Positions 15,249 through 23,538 of a DNA stretch of 64,000 bases are shown here, piece after piece. The notes beneath the pieces are model-generated. The model searched no databases. It had not been told where the DNA came from and saw nothing but the letters and a program-made list of their open reading frames with translations. The stretch lies in NCBI RefSeq assembly GCF_042434095.1, contig NZ_JBHLUE010000011.1, positions 434,001 to 498,000 on the forward strand, written 5' to 3'. The translations under genes were made by a program, and so were the position numbers. The DNA comes from KBS50 sp042434095. GTDB taxonomy: Bacteria > Actinomycetota > Actinomycetes > Mycobacteriales > Micromonosporaceae. Every line of letters starts with the position of its first letter. Positions within the stretch are counted from its first letter, which is position 1.

Positions 15249-16508
15249 ATGCTGGAGCGCCGGCTCGGGGGACCGGGTGACTTCGACCCGCTGTTGGAGC
15301 GCGTGGGCGCGGCCCGGGTCGTGCTGATCGGTGAGGCGAGCCACGGGACGTACGACTTCTACCGGCTCCGCGAGCAGCTGACCCGGCGGTTGATCGCGGA
15401 GCGAGGCTTCTCCTTCGTGGCGGTGGAGGGCGACTGGCCGGATTGCGACCGGCTGCACGCCTCGCTGACCGGGGCGCCGGGCGGGGAGCCGGACCCGCAG
15501 GTGGCGCTGGCCCGGTTCGAGCGCTGGCCCACCTGGATGTGGGCGAACGCCGAGGTGGCCCGGTTCGGGCGGTGGCTGCGAGCGTGGAACCTGGACCGGC
15601 CGGCGGCCGAGCGGGCCGGCTTCCACGGCCTGGACGTGTACAGCCTGTGGGAGTCGATGCAGGTCATCCTGGATTACCTGCGCGCGGAGGACCCGGCCGC
15701 GCTGCCGGCCGCGGAGGCGGCGTACCGCTGCTTCGAGCCGTACGGCAAGCGGATCGAGGAGTACGCCTCGGCCAGCAGCTTCGTCGACGCCCGCTGTGCG
15801 GACGAGGTGGTCCGGCTGCTGGCCGGGATGCGGGAGCGGGCCCTGCATGACGGCGCCGACCGGTTCTCGGCCTGGCAGAACGCCGAGGTGGTGGCCCGGG
15901 CCGAGCAGTATTACCACGCCATGGTGGGCGGCGGCTCGCACTCCTGGAACGTCCGTGACACCCACATGGCCGACACCCTGGACCGGCTGCTGGACCGGTA
16001 CGGCCCGGACGCCCGGGCGGTGGTGTGGGCGCACAACACGCACGTGGGCGACGCCCGGGCCACCGACATGGCCGACGCCGGCATGCTCAACGTGGGGCAG
16101 CTCGCCCGGGAGCGGCACGGTGCCGACGCGGTCGTGCTGGTCGGCTTCGGCACCTGGACCGGCACGGTGATCGCGGCGCCGAGCTGGGGCGCGCCGGCAG
16201 AGGTCATGACCGTGCCGCCGGCCCGGGCCGGCTCGATCGAACAGTGGATGCACGAGCGGCTGCCCGAGCGGGCGCTGATGGTCTTCGACGAGGCGGACCG
16301 CGGCGCGGGCCGGCTGGCCGAGCCGGTCGACCACCGGGCCATCGGGGTGGTGTACGACCCCTCGTTCGAGGCGTGGGGCAACTACGTGCCGAGCCGGCTG
16401 GCCGAGCGGTACGACGCGTTCCTGTGGTGCGACCGGACCACCGCGCTGCACCCGCTGGCCGCGATCGCGCGCTCCGGCGAGCTGGAGACCTACCCGTCGG
16501 GCGTCTGA
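15249..16508 (+). CDS. Erythromycin esterase family protein
   Basis: 419-aa member of the erythromycin esterase superfamily; EreA/EreB hydrolyse the macrolactone ring. The active-site set is visible with the spacing known from EreB (Glu43, His46, Arg55, Glu74): E29 and H32 in IGEASHGT, R41 in FYRLREQ, E60 in VAVEGDWPD. A later histidine is in VVWAHNTHVGDAR. Many actinobacterial family members have no demonstrated macrolide activity, so real substrate is open. The presence of an Erm gene 1.6 kb upstream makes macrolide resistance worth testing. The start is ATG 15249; the stop codon overlaps the first base of a 23-bp tandem array. Confidence 0.85.
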   Translation: MLERRLGGPGDFDPLLERVGAARVVLIGEASHGTYDFYRLREQLTRRLIAERGFSFVAVEGDWPDCDRLHASLTGAPGGEPDPQVALARFERWPTWMWANAEVARFGRWLRAWNLDRPAAERAGFHGLDVYSLWESMQVILDYLRAEDPAALPAAEAAYRCFEPYGKRIEEYASASSFVDARCADEVVRLLAGMRERALHDGADRFSAWQNAEVVARAEQYYHAMVGGGSHSWNVRDTHMADTLDRLLDRYGPDARAVVWAHNTHVGDARATDMADAGMLNVGQLARERHGADAVVLVGFGTWTGTVIAAPSWGAPAEVMTVPPARAGSIEQWMHERLPERALMVFDEADRGAGRLAEPVDHRAIGVVYDPSFEAWGNYVPSRLAERYDAFLWCDRTTALHPLAAIARSGELETYPSGV

Positions 16509-16575
16509 CCCGCCCGCCCGCCGTGCGCCGACCCGCCCGCCCGCTGTGCGCCGACCCGCCCGCCCGCCGTGCGCC
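16507..16575. repeat. 23-bp tandem repeat x3 at the 3' end of the esterase gene
   Basis: Three 23-bp units (16507-16529, 16530-16552, 16553-16575) differ at one base. The stop codon TGA (16506-16508) runs into the first unit. Confidence 0.9.
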
Positions 16576-17154
16576 GATCCGCCTCGGTCTTCGACGGTGG
16601 CGATGGACCGCGCCGGTCCTCGATGGCCGAGCGTGCCGGTCCGCGGTGGTGGCCGGTCGCCGACCGCATGCTGGGATGGCCCGCCATCCGCGACCGGCAC
16701 GCCCGCGCGGGCGTCGCGACCCTCCCAACGCCTGGTCGGCCCTGCGAGATCACCAAGGTGTCACCCTCGGTGATTGAATGGGGCCCTTGGGAGGAATCCT
16801 CTCCATCCTTTGCTCTGCTGCCTTCCGCGCACCAGACACCCAAAGTCATCGGTGGCCTGCGGATCACCGCAAACCATCGCCGGGAACGTGCAGCTCAAGC
16901 CGGTGGTGCGTGGAGGTCAGCAGAGCAAAGGACAATCCTGGTTGGTGCCCAGCCGACGATGAGGATTACCGATAGTAACCTAGGCCGACGGCCACAATGA
17001 GTAGTGACGACGTCGAGAGGCGCCGGCCGGCCGACCGGGGCTGAGGCGCCGCCGGGGTGCCGGAACGGCGTCGGCGGGTGCGGGGTTGGCCTCGGCGGCA
17101 TCCCACCGGCTCGGAGCCGTCCCGTCCGCCCCGGGACGGCTCCGAGCCGTCCCG
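16576..17154. other. 579-bp intergenic region with a 15-bp inverted repeat
   Basis: No convincing gene. TCCTTTGCTCTGCTG (16806-16820) is perfectly repeated in inverse as CAGCAGAGCAAAGGA (16918-16932), enclosing 97 bases. Smaller palindromes lie nearby (ATCACC...GGTGAT at about 16749-16774; GAGGAATCCTC at about 16791-16801). The stretch 16750-17000 is less GC-rich than its surroundings. It could be a structured RNA, a decayed small mobile element or a gene remnant. Confidence 0.5.
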
Positions 17155-19314
17155 TCAGGCCCGGGTCACCACCGCGAACCCGTACCCAGGCAGGGTGACC
17201 CGGATGCTCGGCCCGCCGGCGTGGCGGACCCGGCCGGCGGCCCGGCCGTACCGGTCGAAGACCTCGACCCGCGCCGAGCCGCGACCCGGCAACGCGACCG
17301 TGACCGACCGCTCGGCCGCGGTCCCGTTGTGCAGCAGCGCCGCGCCGGTGCCCGCGCCACCGAGCACCAGCCGGGCCACCACGGCCCGGACCAGCAGCGC
17401 GTCGATCCGGAGCGGATCCCCGCCGACCCCCTCGGCCCGGACCGTCAGGGTGGCGCCGGCCGGGACCGGGCCGGACAGCGGCACCGGCAGCAGCGCGCCG
17501 GGCACGGGGGTGACGCCGGGCGCCCCGGCGGTGCCGTGGTCGATCCGGCCAGCGGATCCGCCGTGGCCCGCCGAGCCGGCCCGCCAGACCGTCCGCCCGG
17601 CGTGCCGGTCGGGGACCAGGTCGACCACCGGGGAGACCAGCAGCGGCTGACCCGGGTCGGGCAGCGACCAGCTGGCGCCGCCGCCGTCGCCGAGCGCCAG
17701 GTACGCGCCACCGCTGTACTGCGACTCGCCCGTCCAGGCCGAATCGGGCCGCACCACCTCGGCCGGGCCGGTCGGGGCGCCCGCCTCGGCCTCGATCACC
17801 CGGAGCCCCTCGCGGTCGGCCACGGCGGTCAACCGGGTGGCGACGGCGGCCACCGCCGGCGTGGCGTCCAGGGCCAGCATCGAGAGCAGCCCGTGGATGG
17901 TGGACTCGGCGCCGGAGTTGCGGTTGACGGTGCCGTCCCCGGCGAGCCCGTCGAAGGTGCGCCCGGTCGCCGGGTCGTACATCGGCGTGCCGGCGGTGGG
18001 GTTGGGGCCGTGCTCGCCTCCGCCCAACCCCGGCTCCGGCTGTGCCCGGCCGTGATTGCCGCCGAAATACCAGGCGGCGGTGAGTGCGGCCAGGCGGGTC
18101 AACCCGGCGTGTCCGGTGGCGTCGGCCACGGCGAGCAGCGACCGCAGCCGGGCGTCCACCCCGTACGCGATCTGGGTGCGGTCCACCGGCGTGGGCAGCC
18201 AGCCGTTGTCGCAGCCGGAGGTGGTGAGCAGCTCCGGGGTGAGACCGGCGGTGTCCGACACGGCCGGGCCGAGCAGGCCCGGGCGGTGCAGCGCGGTCGC
18301 GGCCGCGGCGAGCGCCGTGGGCATCTGGGCGCCCCAGGCGTGCCAGATGGACCGGGAGGTCACCGTCGGCAGGACCGCGCCGTACGGCCACCGGTCCGGT
18401 TCGCCGGCGGCCATCGCGGCCACCCCCTCGGCGAGCTGTGCGAGCGCGGTCCGGGCGGCCGCGGGCGCGCCACTGCGGACGTACGCGGCCAGCCCGAGGA
18501 TCGCCTCGCCGGTGGCGTCGGCGCCGCCCACGATCAGCCATCCGGGCACCCGGTGGCCGTCCGCGACATCCCACTGGCCGTACCGGTTCAGCACCTCGCG
18601 CCGGACGGCGGCGATCGCCAGGTCCAGCCGCTCGCGCAGGAAGCCCGCGAAGTCCGGGTCGTCCCGGCGGAACGCGGCCTGCCCCTCGCCGAGCGCCCAG
18701 ATGGCCCGGGCCAGCCAGAACGAGGGCCCCGAGTCGGACGGGTCGGGCTGCTCGACGGGGTCCGCGCTCGGGTTCAGCGTGCCGTCGTACTGCATCCACA
18801 GCACCACGTTCCCGGCGTGCGGGCCGGTGGTGGTCTGCAGGAACGCCAGCCCGCGCAGCAGTTGGCGGGCCGACCGCCGGCTGGTGGCCGCGCCGGTCTG
18901 CTGCCAGTGTCGCAGGTAGACGACGGCGGCCCGGGCGATGTCGTCGGCGTTGTACGCGCCCTGCCCGTAGTAGCCGGTGGCCGGGTCGTACGTGCCGCCG
19001 CCGACCCGCCGGTAGCTTCCGTCCGGCTGGCGGTCCGCGTACGTCCACAGCACCCCGACCTCGGGCTCGGCGGCCAGCCGGTAGGTGTCGTGACCGGGCA
19101 CCCGGGCCGGCCTGACGCCCGCGCCCAGGAAGTCCAGGTGGGCCAGGTTGGTCAGCGGCCTACGGCGCCGGGAGGCGGTGGCCGGGTTGGCGGCGGGAGC
19201 CGGGTCGGCGGTGGCGCCGGCGGCGAGGGCCGTGCCCGGCAGGGCGGCGCTCGCCAGGGTGACGGCCGGCAGCGCCGCGCCGCCGGCCAGCAGGGTCCTA
19301 CGACGTACGCTCAT
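17155..19314 (-). CDS. Tat-exported carbohydrate-active protein, last gene of the sugar operon
   Basis: 719-aa secreted protein. The N-terminus is a Tat-type signal (SVRRRTLLAGGAALPAVTLA, with cleavage probably after PGTALA). A helical, tryptophan-rich region of about 400 residues follows (DPATGYYGQGAYNADDIARAA, SGPSFWLARAIWALGEGQAAF, GGADATGEAILGLAAY), reminiscent of an (alpha/alpha) toroid glycosidase. A beta-rich C-terminal module (EAEAGAPTG... SQYSGGAYLALGDGGG) looks like a carbohydrate-binding fold. I cannot name a GH family. It is the last gene of the operon; its ATG overlaps the GH130 stop by 4 bases. Extracellular release of the oligosaccharide imported by the neighbouring transporter is the likely job. 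Confidence 0.72.
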   Translation of the reverse strand: MSVRRRTLLAGGAALPAVTLASAALPGTALAAGATADPAPAANPATASRRRRPLTNLAHLDFLGAGVRPARVPGHDTYRLAAEPEVGVLWTYADRQPDGSYRRVGGGTYDPATGYYGQGAYNADDIARAAVVYLRHWQQTGAATSRRSARQLLRGLAFLQTTTGPHAGNVVLWMQYDGTLNPSADPVEQPDPSDSGPSFWLARAIWALGEGQAAFRRDDPDFAGFLRERLDLAIAAVRREVLNRYGQWDVADGHRVPGWLIVGGADATGEAILGLAAYVRSGAPAAARTALAQLAEGVAAMAAGEPDRWPYGAVLPTVTSRSIWHAWGAQMPTALAAAATALHRPGLLGPAVSDTAGLTPELLTTSGCDNGWLPTPVDRTQIAYGVDARLRSLLAVADATGHAGLTRLAALTAAWYFGGNHGRAQPEPGLGGGEHGPNPTAGTPMYDPATGRTFDGLAGDGTVNRNSGAESTIHGLLSMLALDATPAVAAVATRLTAVADREGLRVIEAEAGAPTGPAEVVRPDSAWTGESQYSGGAYLALGDGGGASWSLPDPGQPLLVSPVVDLVPDRHAGRTVWRAGSAGHGGSAGRIDHGTAGAPGVTPVPGALLPVPLSGPVPAGATLTVRAEGVGGDPLRIDALLVRAVVARLVLGGAGTGAALLHNGTAAERSVTVALPGRGSARVEVFDRYGRAAGRVRHAGGPSIRVTLPGYGFAVVTRA

Positions 19315-20405
19315 GCTTGTCCCTCCGAGACGCGGTCCAGCCGGGCCACGCCGATCCGGGCGTCGGCCATGCCATAGAAGACGTAGCGCTGGCCGGCGAT
19401 CTCCTCGATGGCGGTGGGGAAGACGACGTTGTCCACCACGCCGCTGGTCTCCTCGCCGGTCTCCGGCCGCAGCAGCGGCTCCGGGGTGCGGGCCAGCACC
19501 CGGGTGACATCCTCGGGGTCGAGCAGCATGGCCCCGGCCGTGTAGCTGACCCGCTGCGCCCGCGGATCCCAGCCGCCGGTCGGGATGTGGCCGCGGACGC
19601 CGTGGTGCAGCAGCAGCCATCCCTCCGGCACCCGGACCGGCGGCGGGCCCGCGCCGATCTTCAGCTCCTCGAACTCGTACGCGGGCAGCGCCACCTGCGC
19701 GTGCCCGCGCAGCTCGACCAGCGCTGTGATGTCCCGCTCCACCTCGGCCAGCGGCACGAACGAGACCCAGATGCCGGCGCGCTCGTCGGTGACCCCGGCG
19801 GGCAGGTGGCTGCCCTCGCCGGGCCGGATCCAGCCGAGGTCCCACATCGGCCGGTGCAGCATCGCGATGGCCGGCTCGCCGTCCGGTCCGGGCACCGGCT
19901 CGGGGAAGAACACCGCGTCCTTGTTGGGGTACAGGTTCAGGTCGGTGTCCAGGTCCGGTTGGTAGCGGAAGTGTGCCGGGCCGAGCCGGCGCCAGCGTTC
20001 GAGGTCGGTGGAGACGGCCAGCGCCAGCCGCGGGCCGAGCGGCCCGTACGCCACGTACGTCATCACGTGCAGGCCCAGGCGCGGGATCCAGGTGGTGCGC
20101 GGGTCCTCCACCCCGGCGTTGGCCTTGCCGCGCTCCCAGCCCTCGTCGGGGGCGAGCACGACGCCCCGGCGGCGCACCCCGACCGGCACGTCCGCCTCGG
20201 TGAGCACCTCGGCCAGCCCGACCCGGGACACGTTGCCGTCGGACACCAGCCGGGGCAGCAGATAGAGCCGGCCGTCCGGCCCCCGGCCGCTGGCCGGGTT
20301 GAGCACGCCCTCTGCCTCCAGCGGCTCGTCCGGGTCGGGGCGCATCACCACCCCGACCCGGGTGAGCCGGTAGGGCACTGCCTGAATGGTCGGAGAGGTC
20401 ACCAT
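19311..20405 (-). CDS. GH130 family glycoside phosphorylase/hydrolase
   Basis: 364-aa GH130-type five-bladed propeller enzyme. The family mainly phosphorolyses beta-mannosides and releases mannose-1-phosphate. Diagnostic blocks are VLNPASGRGPDGRLYLLPR, ANAGVEDPRTTWIPRLGLHVMTYVAYG, LYPNKDAVFFPEPV, AMLHRPMWDL, and SGVVDNVVFPTAIEEI towards the end. There is no signal peptide, so it acts on imported oligosaccharide. Its ATG overlaps the permease stop codon by one base (TGATG) and its TGA overlaps the next ATG by 4 bases, which shows tight coupling. Beta-mannan or N-glycan-derived mannosides are the probable substrate class, inferred from the family. Confidence 0.85.
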   Translation of the reverse strand: MVTSPTIQAVPYRLTRVGVVMRPDPDEPLEAEGVLNPASGRGPDGRLYLLPRLVSDGNVSRVGLAEVLTEADVPVGVRRRGVVLAPDEGWERGKANAGVEDPRTTWIPRLGLHVMTYVAYGPLGPRLALAVSTDLERWRRLGPAHFRYQPDLDTDLNLYPNKDAVFFPEPVPGPDGEPAIAMLHRPMWDLGWIRPGEGSHLPAGVTDERAGIWVSFVPLAEVERDITALVELRGHAQVALPAYEFEELKIGAGPPPVRVPEGWLLLHHGVRGHIPTGGWDPRAQRVSYTAGAMLLDPEDVTRVLARTPEPLLRPETGEETSGVVDNVVFPTAIEEIAGQRYVFYGMADARIGVARLDRVSEGQA

Positions 20406-21313
20406 CAACCCTTCACACCCGATCCGATGTCGGTGTTCACGAAATAGCGTTGGAACAGCACGAACAGCACCACCGCGGGGCTGGCCAGCACGCACGCCCC
20501 GGCCAGGATCGAGCCGAACGGGTTGTCCGCCCGGGCCGCCACGGTGGTCATGTAGTTGGACAGGGACACCGCGAGCGGCTGCATGTCCGCCTGCTTGGTG
20601 ACCAGGAACGGCCAGAGGAACTCGTTCCACGGCCCGATGAACGTCATCAGCACCGCCGTCACCAGGGCCGGCCGGACCAGCGGCAGCGCCACCCGCCAGA
20701 GCACGGCCAGCTCGCCGGCGCCGTCGATCCGGGCCGCCTCGAACAGCTCCCGGGGGAGTTGCCGGAAGTACTGCCGGAACACGAAGACCGCCGTGGAGTT
20801 GATGGCGAACGGCAGGATCATCCCGAGGTAGGTGTCGGCCAGCCCGTAGTCGCGGACGATCAGCACGTACAGCGGGACGGTGAGCAGCTGGAACGGGATC
20901 ACCTGGACCAGCAGCACCAGGCCGAACACCGCGCCCCGGCCGCGGAACTCCAGCAGCGCCAGCGCGTAGCCGGCGAGCACCCCGAAGACCACGGTGCCGG
21001 CCAGCACGCCGCCGGTGAAGATGCCGGAGTTCACCAGCGACCGGCCGAGGTGGATGGCCGCGTTGATCTGGCTGTAGTTGTGCGTGGTCAGGTTGCCGGG
21101 CCGCGGCACGGCGCCGCCCAGCGTGCTGTCGGCCTTGGACTGCAGGCTGCCGATCAGCATGTAGTAGAAGGGAAAGAGGAACGCCAGCGCGCCCAGCAGC
21201 AGCGCGGCGAACCGGAGGACTCCGCCGAGCCCGGGCCGGCGGCCGGCGCCGGTCCGTTGCCCGGCCGGCTCCGTGGCGGTGGCCCGGGCCGGCTTGTCCG
21301 CGATCGACACCAT
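20405..21313 (-). CDS. Carbohydrate ABC transporter permease (MalG type)
   Basis: 302-aa inner-membrane permease of the CUT1 sugar importer class. Six hydrophobic segments are visible. The conserved EAA loop that contacts the ATPase is ELFEAARIDGAGELAVLWRVALPL. The C-terminal RYFVNTDIGSGVKG is typical of MalG-type subunits. It starts at ATG 21313, 5 bases after the stop of its partner, and its own stop overlaps the GH130 start codon. It needs an ATPase encoded elsewhere. Confidence 0.93.
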   Translation of the reverse strand: MVSIADKPARATATEPAGQRTGAGRRPGLGGVLRFAALLLGALAFLFPFYYMLIGSLQSKADSTLGGAVPRPGNLTTHNYSQINAAIHLGRSLVNSGIFTGGVLAGTVVFGVLAGYALALLEFRGRGAVFGLVLLVQVIPFQLLTVPLYVLIVRDYGLADTYLGMILPFAINSTAVFVFRQYFRQLPRELFEAARIDGAGELAVLWRVALPLVRPALVTAVLMTFIGPWNEFLWPFLVTKQADMQPLAVSLSNYMTTVAARADNPFGSILAGACVLASPAVVLFVLFQRYFVNTDIGSGVKG

Positions 21314-21318
21314 GGGGA

Positions 21319-22236
21319 TCAGCTCCGATCCAGGACGCGTCGGCTGAGTAGGGCGATGATCAGCACCCCGATCACCAGCAGCACGCCGATCGCGGACGCC
21401 ACGTCCGGCTGCCCCTGCTGGATGCCGCGCTGCACCATGAGCAGCACGGGCGAGGTGGAGGCGCCGTCCGGGCCGCCGCCGGCGGTGAGCAGGTACGGCT
21501 CGGTGAACAGGTTGGCGCCGGTGACGATGGCCAGGATGGCCACCAGCGTGGTGGCCGGCCGTACCCCCGGAACGGTGACGGACAGGAACTGCCGCCACCG
21601 GCTGGCGCCGTCCACCGCGGCCGACTCGTACAGCTCGTTGGGGACGTTCTGCAGGGCGGCCAGGTAGAGCAGGATGAAGTAGCCGAGCTGCTTCCAGGTC
21701 ACGAACAGCGCGATGGTGGGCATGGCCAGGGCGGAGTTGACCAGCCAGCTCGGGTCCGGGGCGAGCGGGCCGAGCAGGTGGTTGACCAGGCCGCCCGCGT
21801 TGAACAGGAACAGCCAGACCCCGACCACCGCGACGCTGGCGGTCACGTACGGCACGTAGTAGCCGACCCGGAAGAACAGCCGCCAGCGGACCGCCCGGTT
21901 GAGCGCGGTGGCCAGCACCAACGAGAGCACCACGGTCAGCGGGACGTTGATCACCAGGAACACCAGCACGTTGCGGAAGGCCCGCAGCACGGCCGGGTCG
22001 GTGAGCACGGCGCGGTAGTTGTCGAGCCCGACGAACGGGTGGTCGACCGGCACGCCGGGCGCGGTGAAGAAGAAGTCGTGGAAGGACATCCAGACGGCGT
22101 AGCCCAGGGGATACGCGAACACCGCGATCAGGAAGATCACGTACGGCGTCACGAACGCCCCGCCGATCGGTTGGCGGCCCAGCAACAGGGCCGCCAACCG
22201 ACCGCGACGCGGTGACGACGCCACCGAGGCGGTCAT
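21319..22236 (-). CDS. Carbohydrate ABC transporter permease (MalF type)
   Basis: 305-aa partner permease of the CUT1 importer. It has an N-terminal helix (FVTPYVIFLIAVFAYPLGYAVWMSF), the segment LDNYRAVLTDPAVLRAFRNV typical of MalF/UgpA-type subunits, and the EAA loop NELYESAAVDGASRWRQFLSVTVPGV. Six transmembrane helices are expected. It starts at ATG 22236, 12 bases after the binding-protein gene, within the LacI-controlled operon. Confidence 0.93.
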   Translation of the reverse strand: MTASVASSPRRGRLAALLLGRQPIGGAFVTPYVIFLIAVFAYPLGYAVWMSFHDFFFTAPGVPVDHPFVGLDNYRAVLTDPAVLRAFRNVLVFLVINVPLTVVLSLVLATALNRAVRWRLFFRVGYYVPYVTASVAVVGVWLFLFNAGGLVNHLLGPLAPDPSWLVNSALAMPTIALFVTWKQLGYFILLYLAALQNVPNELYESAAVDGASRWRQFLSVTVPGVRPATTLVAILAIVTGANLFTEPYLLTAGGGPDGASTSPVLLMVQRGIQQGQPDVASAIGVLLVIGVLIIALLSRRVLDRS

Positions 22237-22248
22237 CTCGATCGCTGC

Positions 22249-23538
22249 CTAGGACTTCTTGGCCAGGTCGTCGATCTTCGTGGCCGCGTCGGTGAGGCTG
22301 GACCGGGCGTCGGCCTTGCCGAAGATCACGGACTTGCTGTACGCGTCGCGGAACGTCTGCCAGATCTCCACCGAGTTGGCCACGTTCGGCACCTCCACCG
22401 TGCGCTGCGCGGCGTCGGCGAAGCTGGCGTACGCCGGGTTCTTGGCGAAGTAGTCCGGGTAGGCGGTCTTCAGGTCGGCGCGCAGCGGCATCTGCCCGGT
22501 GCTCTCCAGCAGCTTGCCGTCCTGCTCCTTGCTGGTGGCGAACTTCAGCACCTCCCAGGCCGTACCCCGGTTCTTGCAGGAGGCGTACATGGCCACGTTC
22601 TTGGCGTCGGAGAAGGTGTGCACCTGGTCGGCCGGGGTGCCGGTCGGGGTCGGCACCGGGGCCACGCCCCAGTCCACCTTGCCCTTGTACGACGCGATTG
22701 CCCACGGGCCGACGATGGCCATCGCGGCCTTGCCCTCGGCGAACGAGTCACCCTGGTAGGTCTCCTTGGAGGCCAGCCCCTGGCTGTAGACCTTCGACCA
22801 GAAGTCGGCGACCTGGAAGCCGGCGTCCGAGGCGAACTGCGACTTGCCCTGCTCGACGAGCTGCTTGCCGCCGCTGGCCGCGGCGAACAGCGGGTAGAAG
22901 TCGAACCAGGACTGGAAGAACTCGCTGCTCGGCGCCGGCCAGATGGCGAACTGGGCGCCGCCGCGCTGCTTCACCTGGGCGGCGGTGGCGAGGAACTGGT
23001 CGTACGTGGCCAGCGGCGGCTTCGCGGTGTCCAGGCCGGCCTTCGCGAAGATCTTCTTGTTGTAGAAGATCTGCACCGGGTTGGACTTCCAGGGCAGCTG
23101 GTAGTACTTGCCGTCGGGCGACTTGTACTGCGCGGCCAGCTGGCCGCTGCGCTGCTCGAGGTACGAGGTGGCGTCGCCGAAGGTGTCCAGCGGGACCAGA
23201 CCGCCCTGCTTCTGGAAGCCCGGCACGGCCGCCGGCGCGGTGTTGAAGATCAGGCACGGCTCGTTGCCGGCGGTGATGGCCGCGCCGATGACCTCCTCGG
23301 AGCTCTTGCCGGTCGGGATCTCCTGCGCGGTGATCTTCTGGTCGGCGTGCGCGGCGTTCCACGCCTCGACCATCTGCTTGCCCCAGGCGACCTCGTCCGG
23401 GTTGTTCGAGTACCAGATGCTGATCGGGCCGGTGGCCTTGGCCGCGTCGGAGGCCGACGGGCCGTTGTTGCCCCCGCAGCCGGCGGCGGTGGCGGCCAGG
23501 GCGGTGGCCAGGAGGAGGGGGATGATGCGGTGTCTCAT
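22249..23538 (-). CDS. Sugar ABC transporter substrate-binding lipoprotein
   Basis: 429-aa extracellular solute-binding protein, family 1. A lipoprotein signal is clear: MRHRIIPLLLATALAATAAG then Cys21, the lipidation site. The mature part begins with a Gly/Asn-rich linker and ISIWYSNNPDEVAWGKQMVEAWN. Later blocks YQLPWKSNPVQIFYNKKIF and FAEGKAAMAIVGPWAI are standard for CUT1 binding proteins. The ligand is presumably the oligosaccharide cut by the adjacent GH130 and secreted enzymes. Its ATG overlaps the lacI-type stop (ATGA, 23535-23538), so regulator and importer are co-transcribed. Confidence 0.93.
   Translation of the reverse strand: MRHRIIPLLLATALAATAAGCGGNNGPSASDAAKATGPISIWYSNNPDEVAWGKQMVEAWNAAHADQKITAQEIPTGKSSEEVIGAAITAGNEPCLIFNTAPAAVPGFQKQGGLVPLDTFGDATSYLEQRSGQLAAQYKSPDGKYYQLPWKSNPVQIFYNKKIFAKAGLDTAKPPLATYDQFLATAAQVKQRGGAQFAIWPAPSSEFFQSWFDFYPLFAAASGGKQLVEQGKSQFASDAGFQVADFWSKVYSQGLASKETYQGDSFAEGKAAMAIVGPWAIASYKGKVDWGVAPVPTPTGTPADQVHTFSDAKNVAMYASCKNRGTAWEVLKFATSKEQDGKLLESTGQMPLRADLKTAYPDYFAKNPAYASFADAAQRTVEVPNVANSVEIWQTFRDAYSKSVIFGKADARSSLTDAATKIDDLAKKS

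Noticed and set aside
16774..16962. Small plus-strand frames in the 16.6-17.1 kb gap
   Set aside because: Several short frames overlap, none has a ribosome site or family pattern, and the region is dominated by palindromes.
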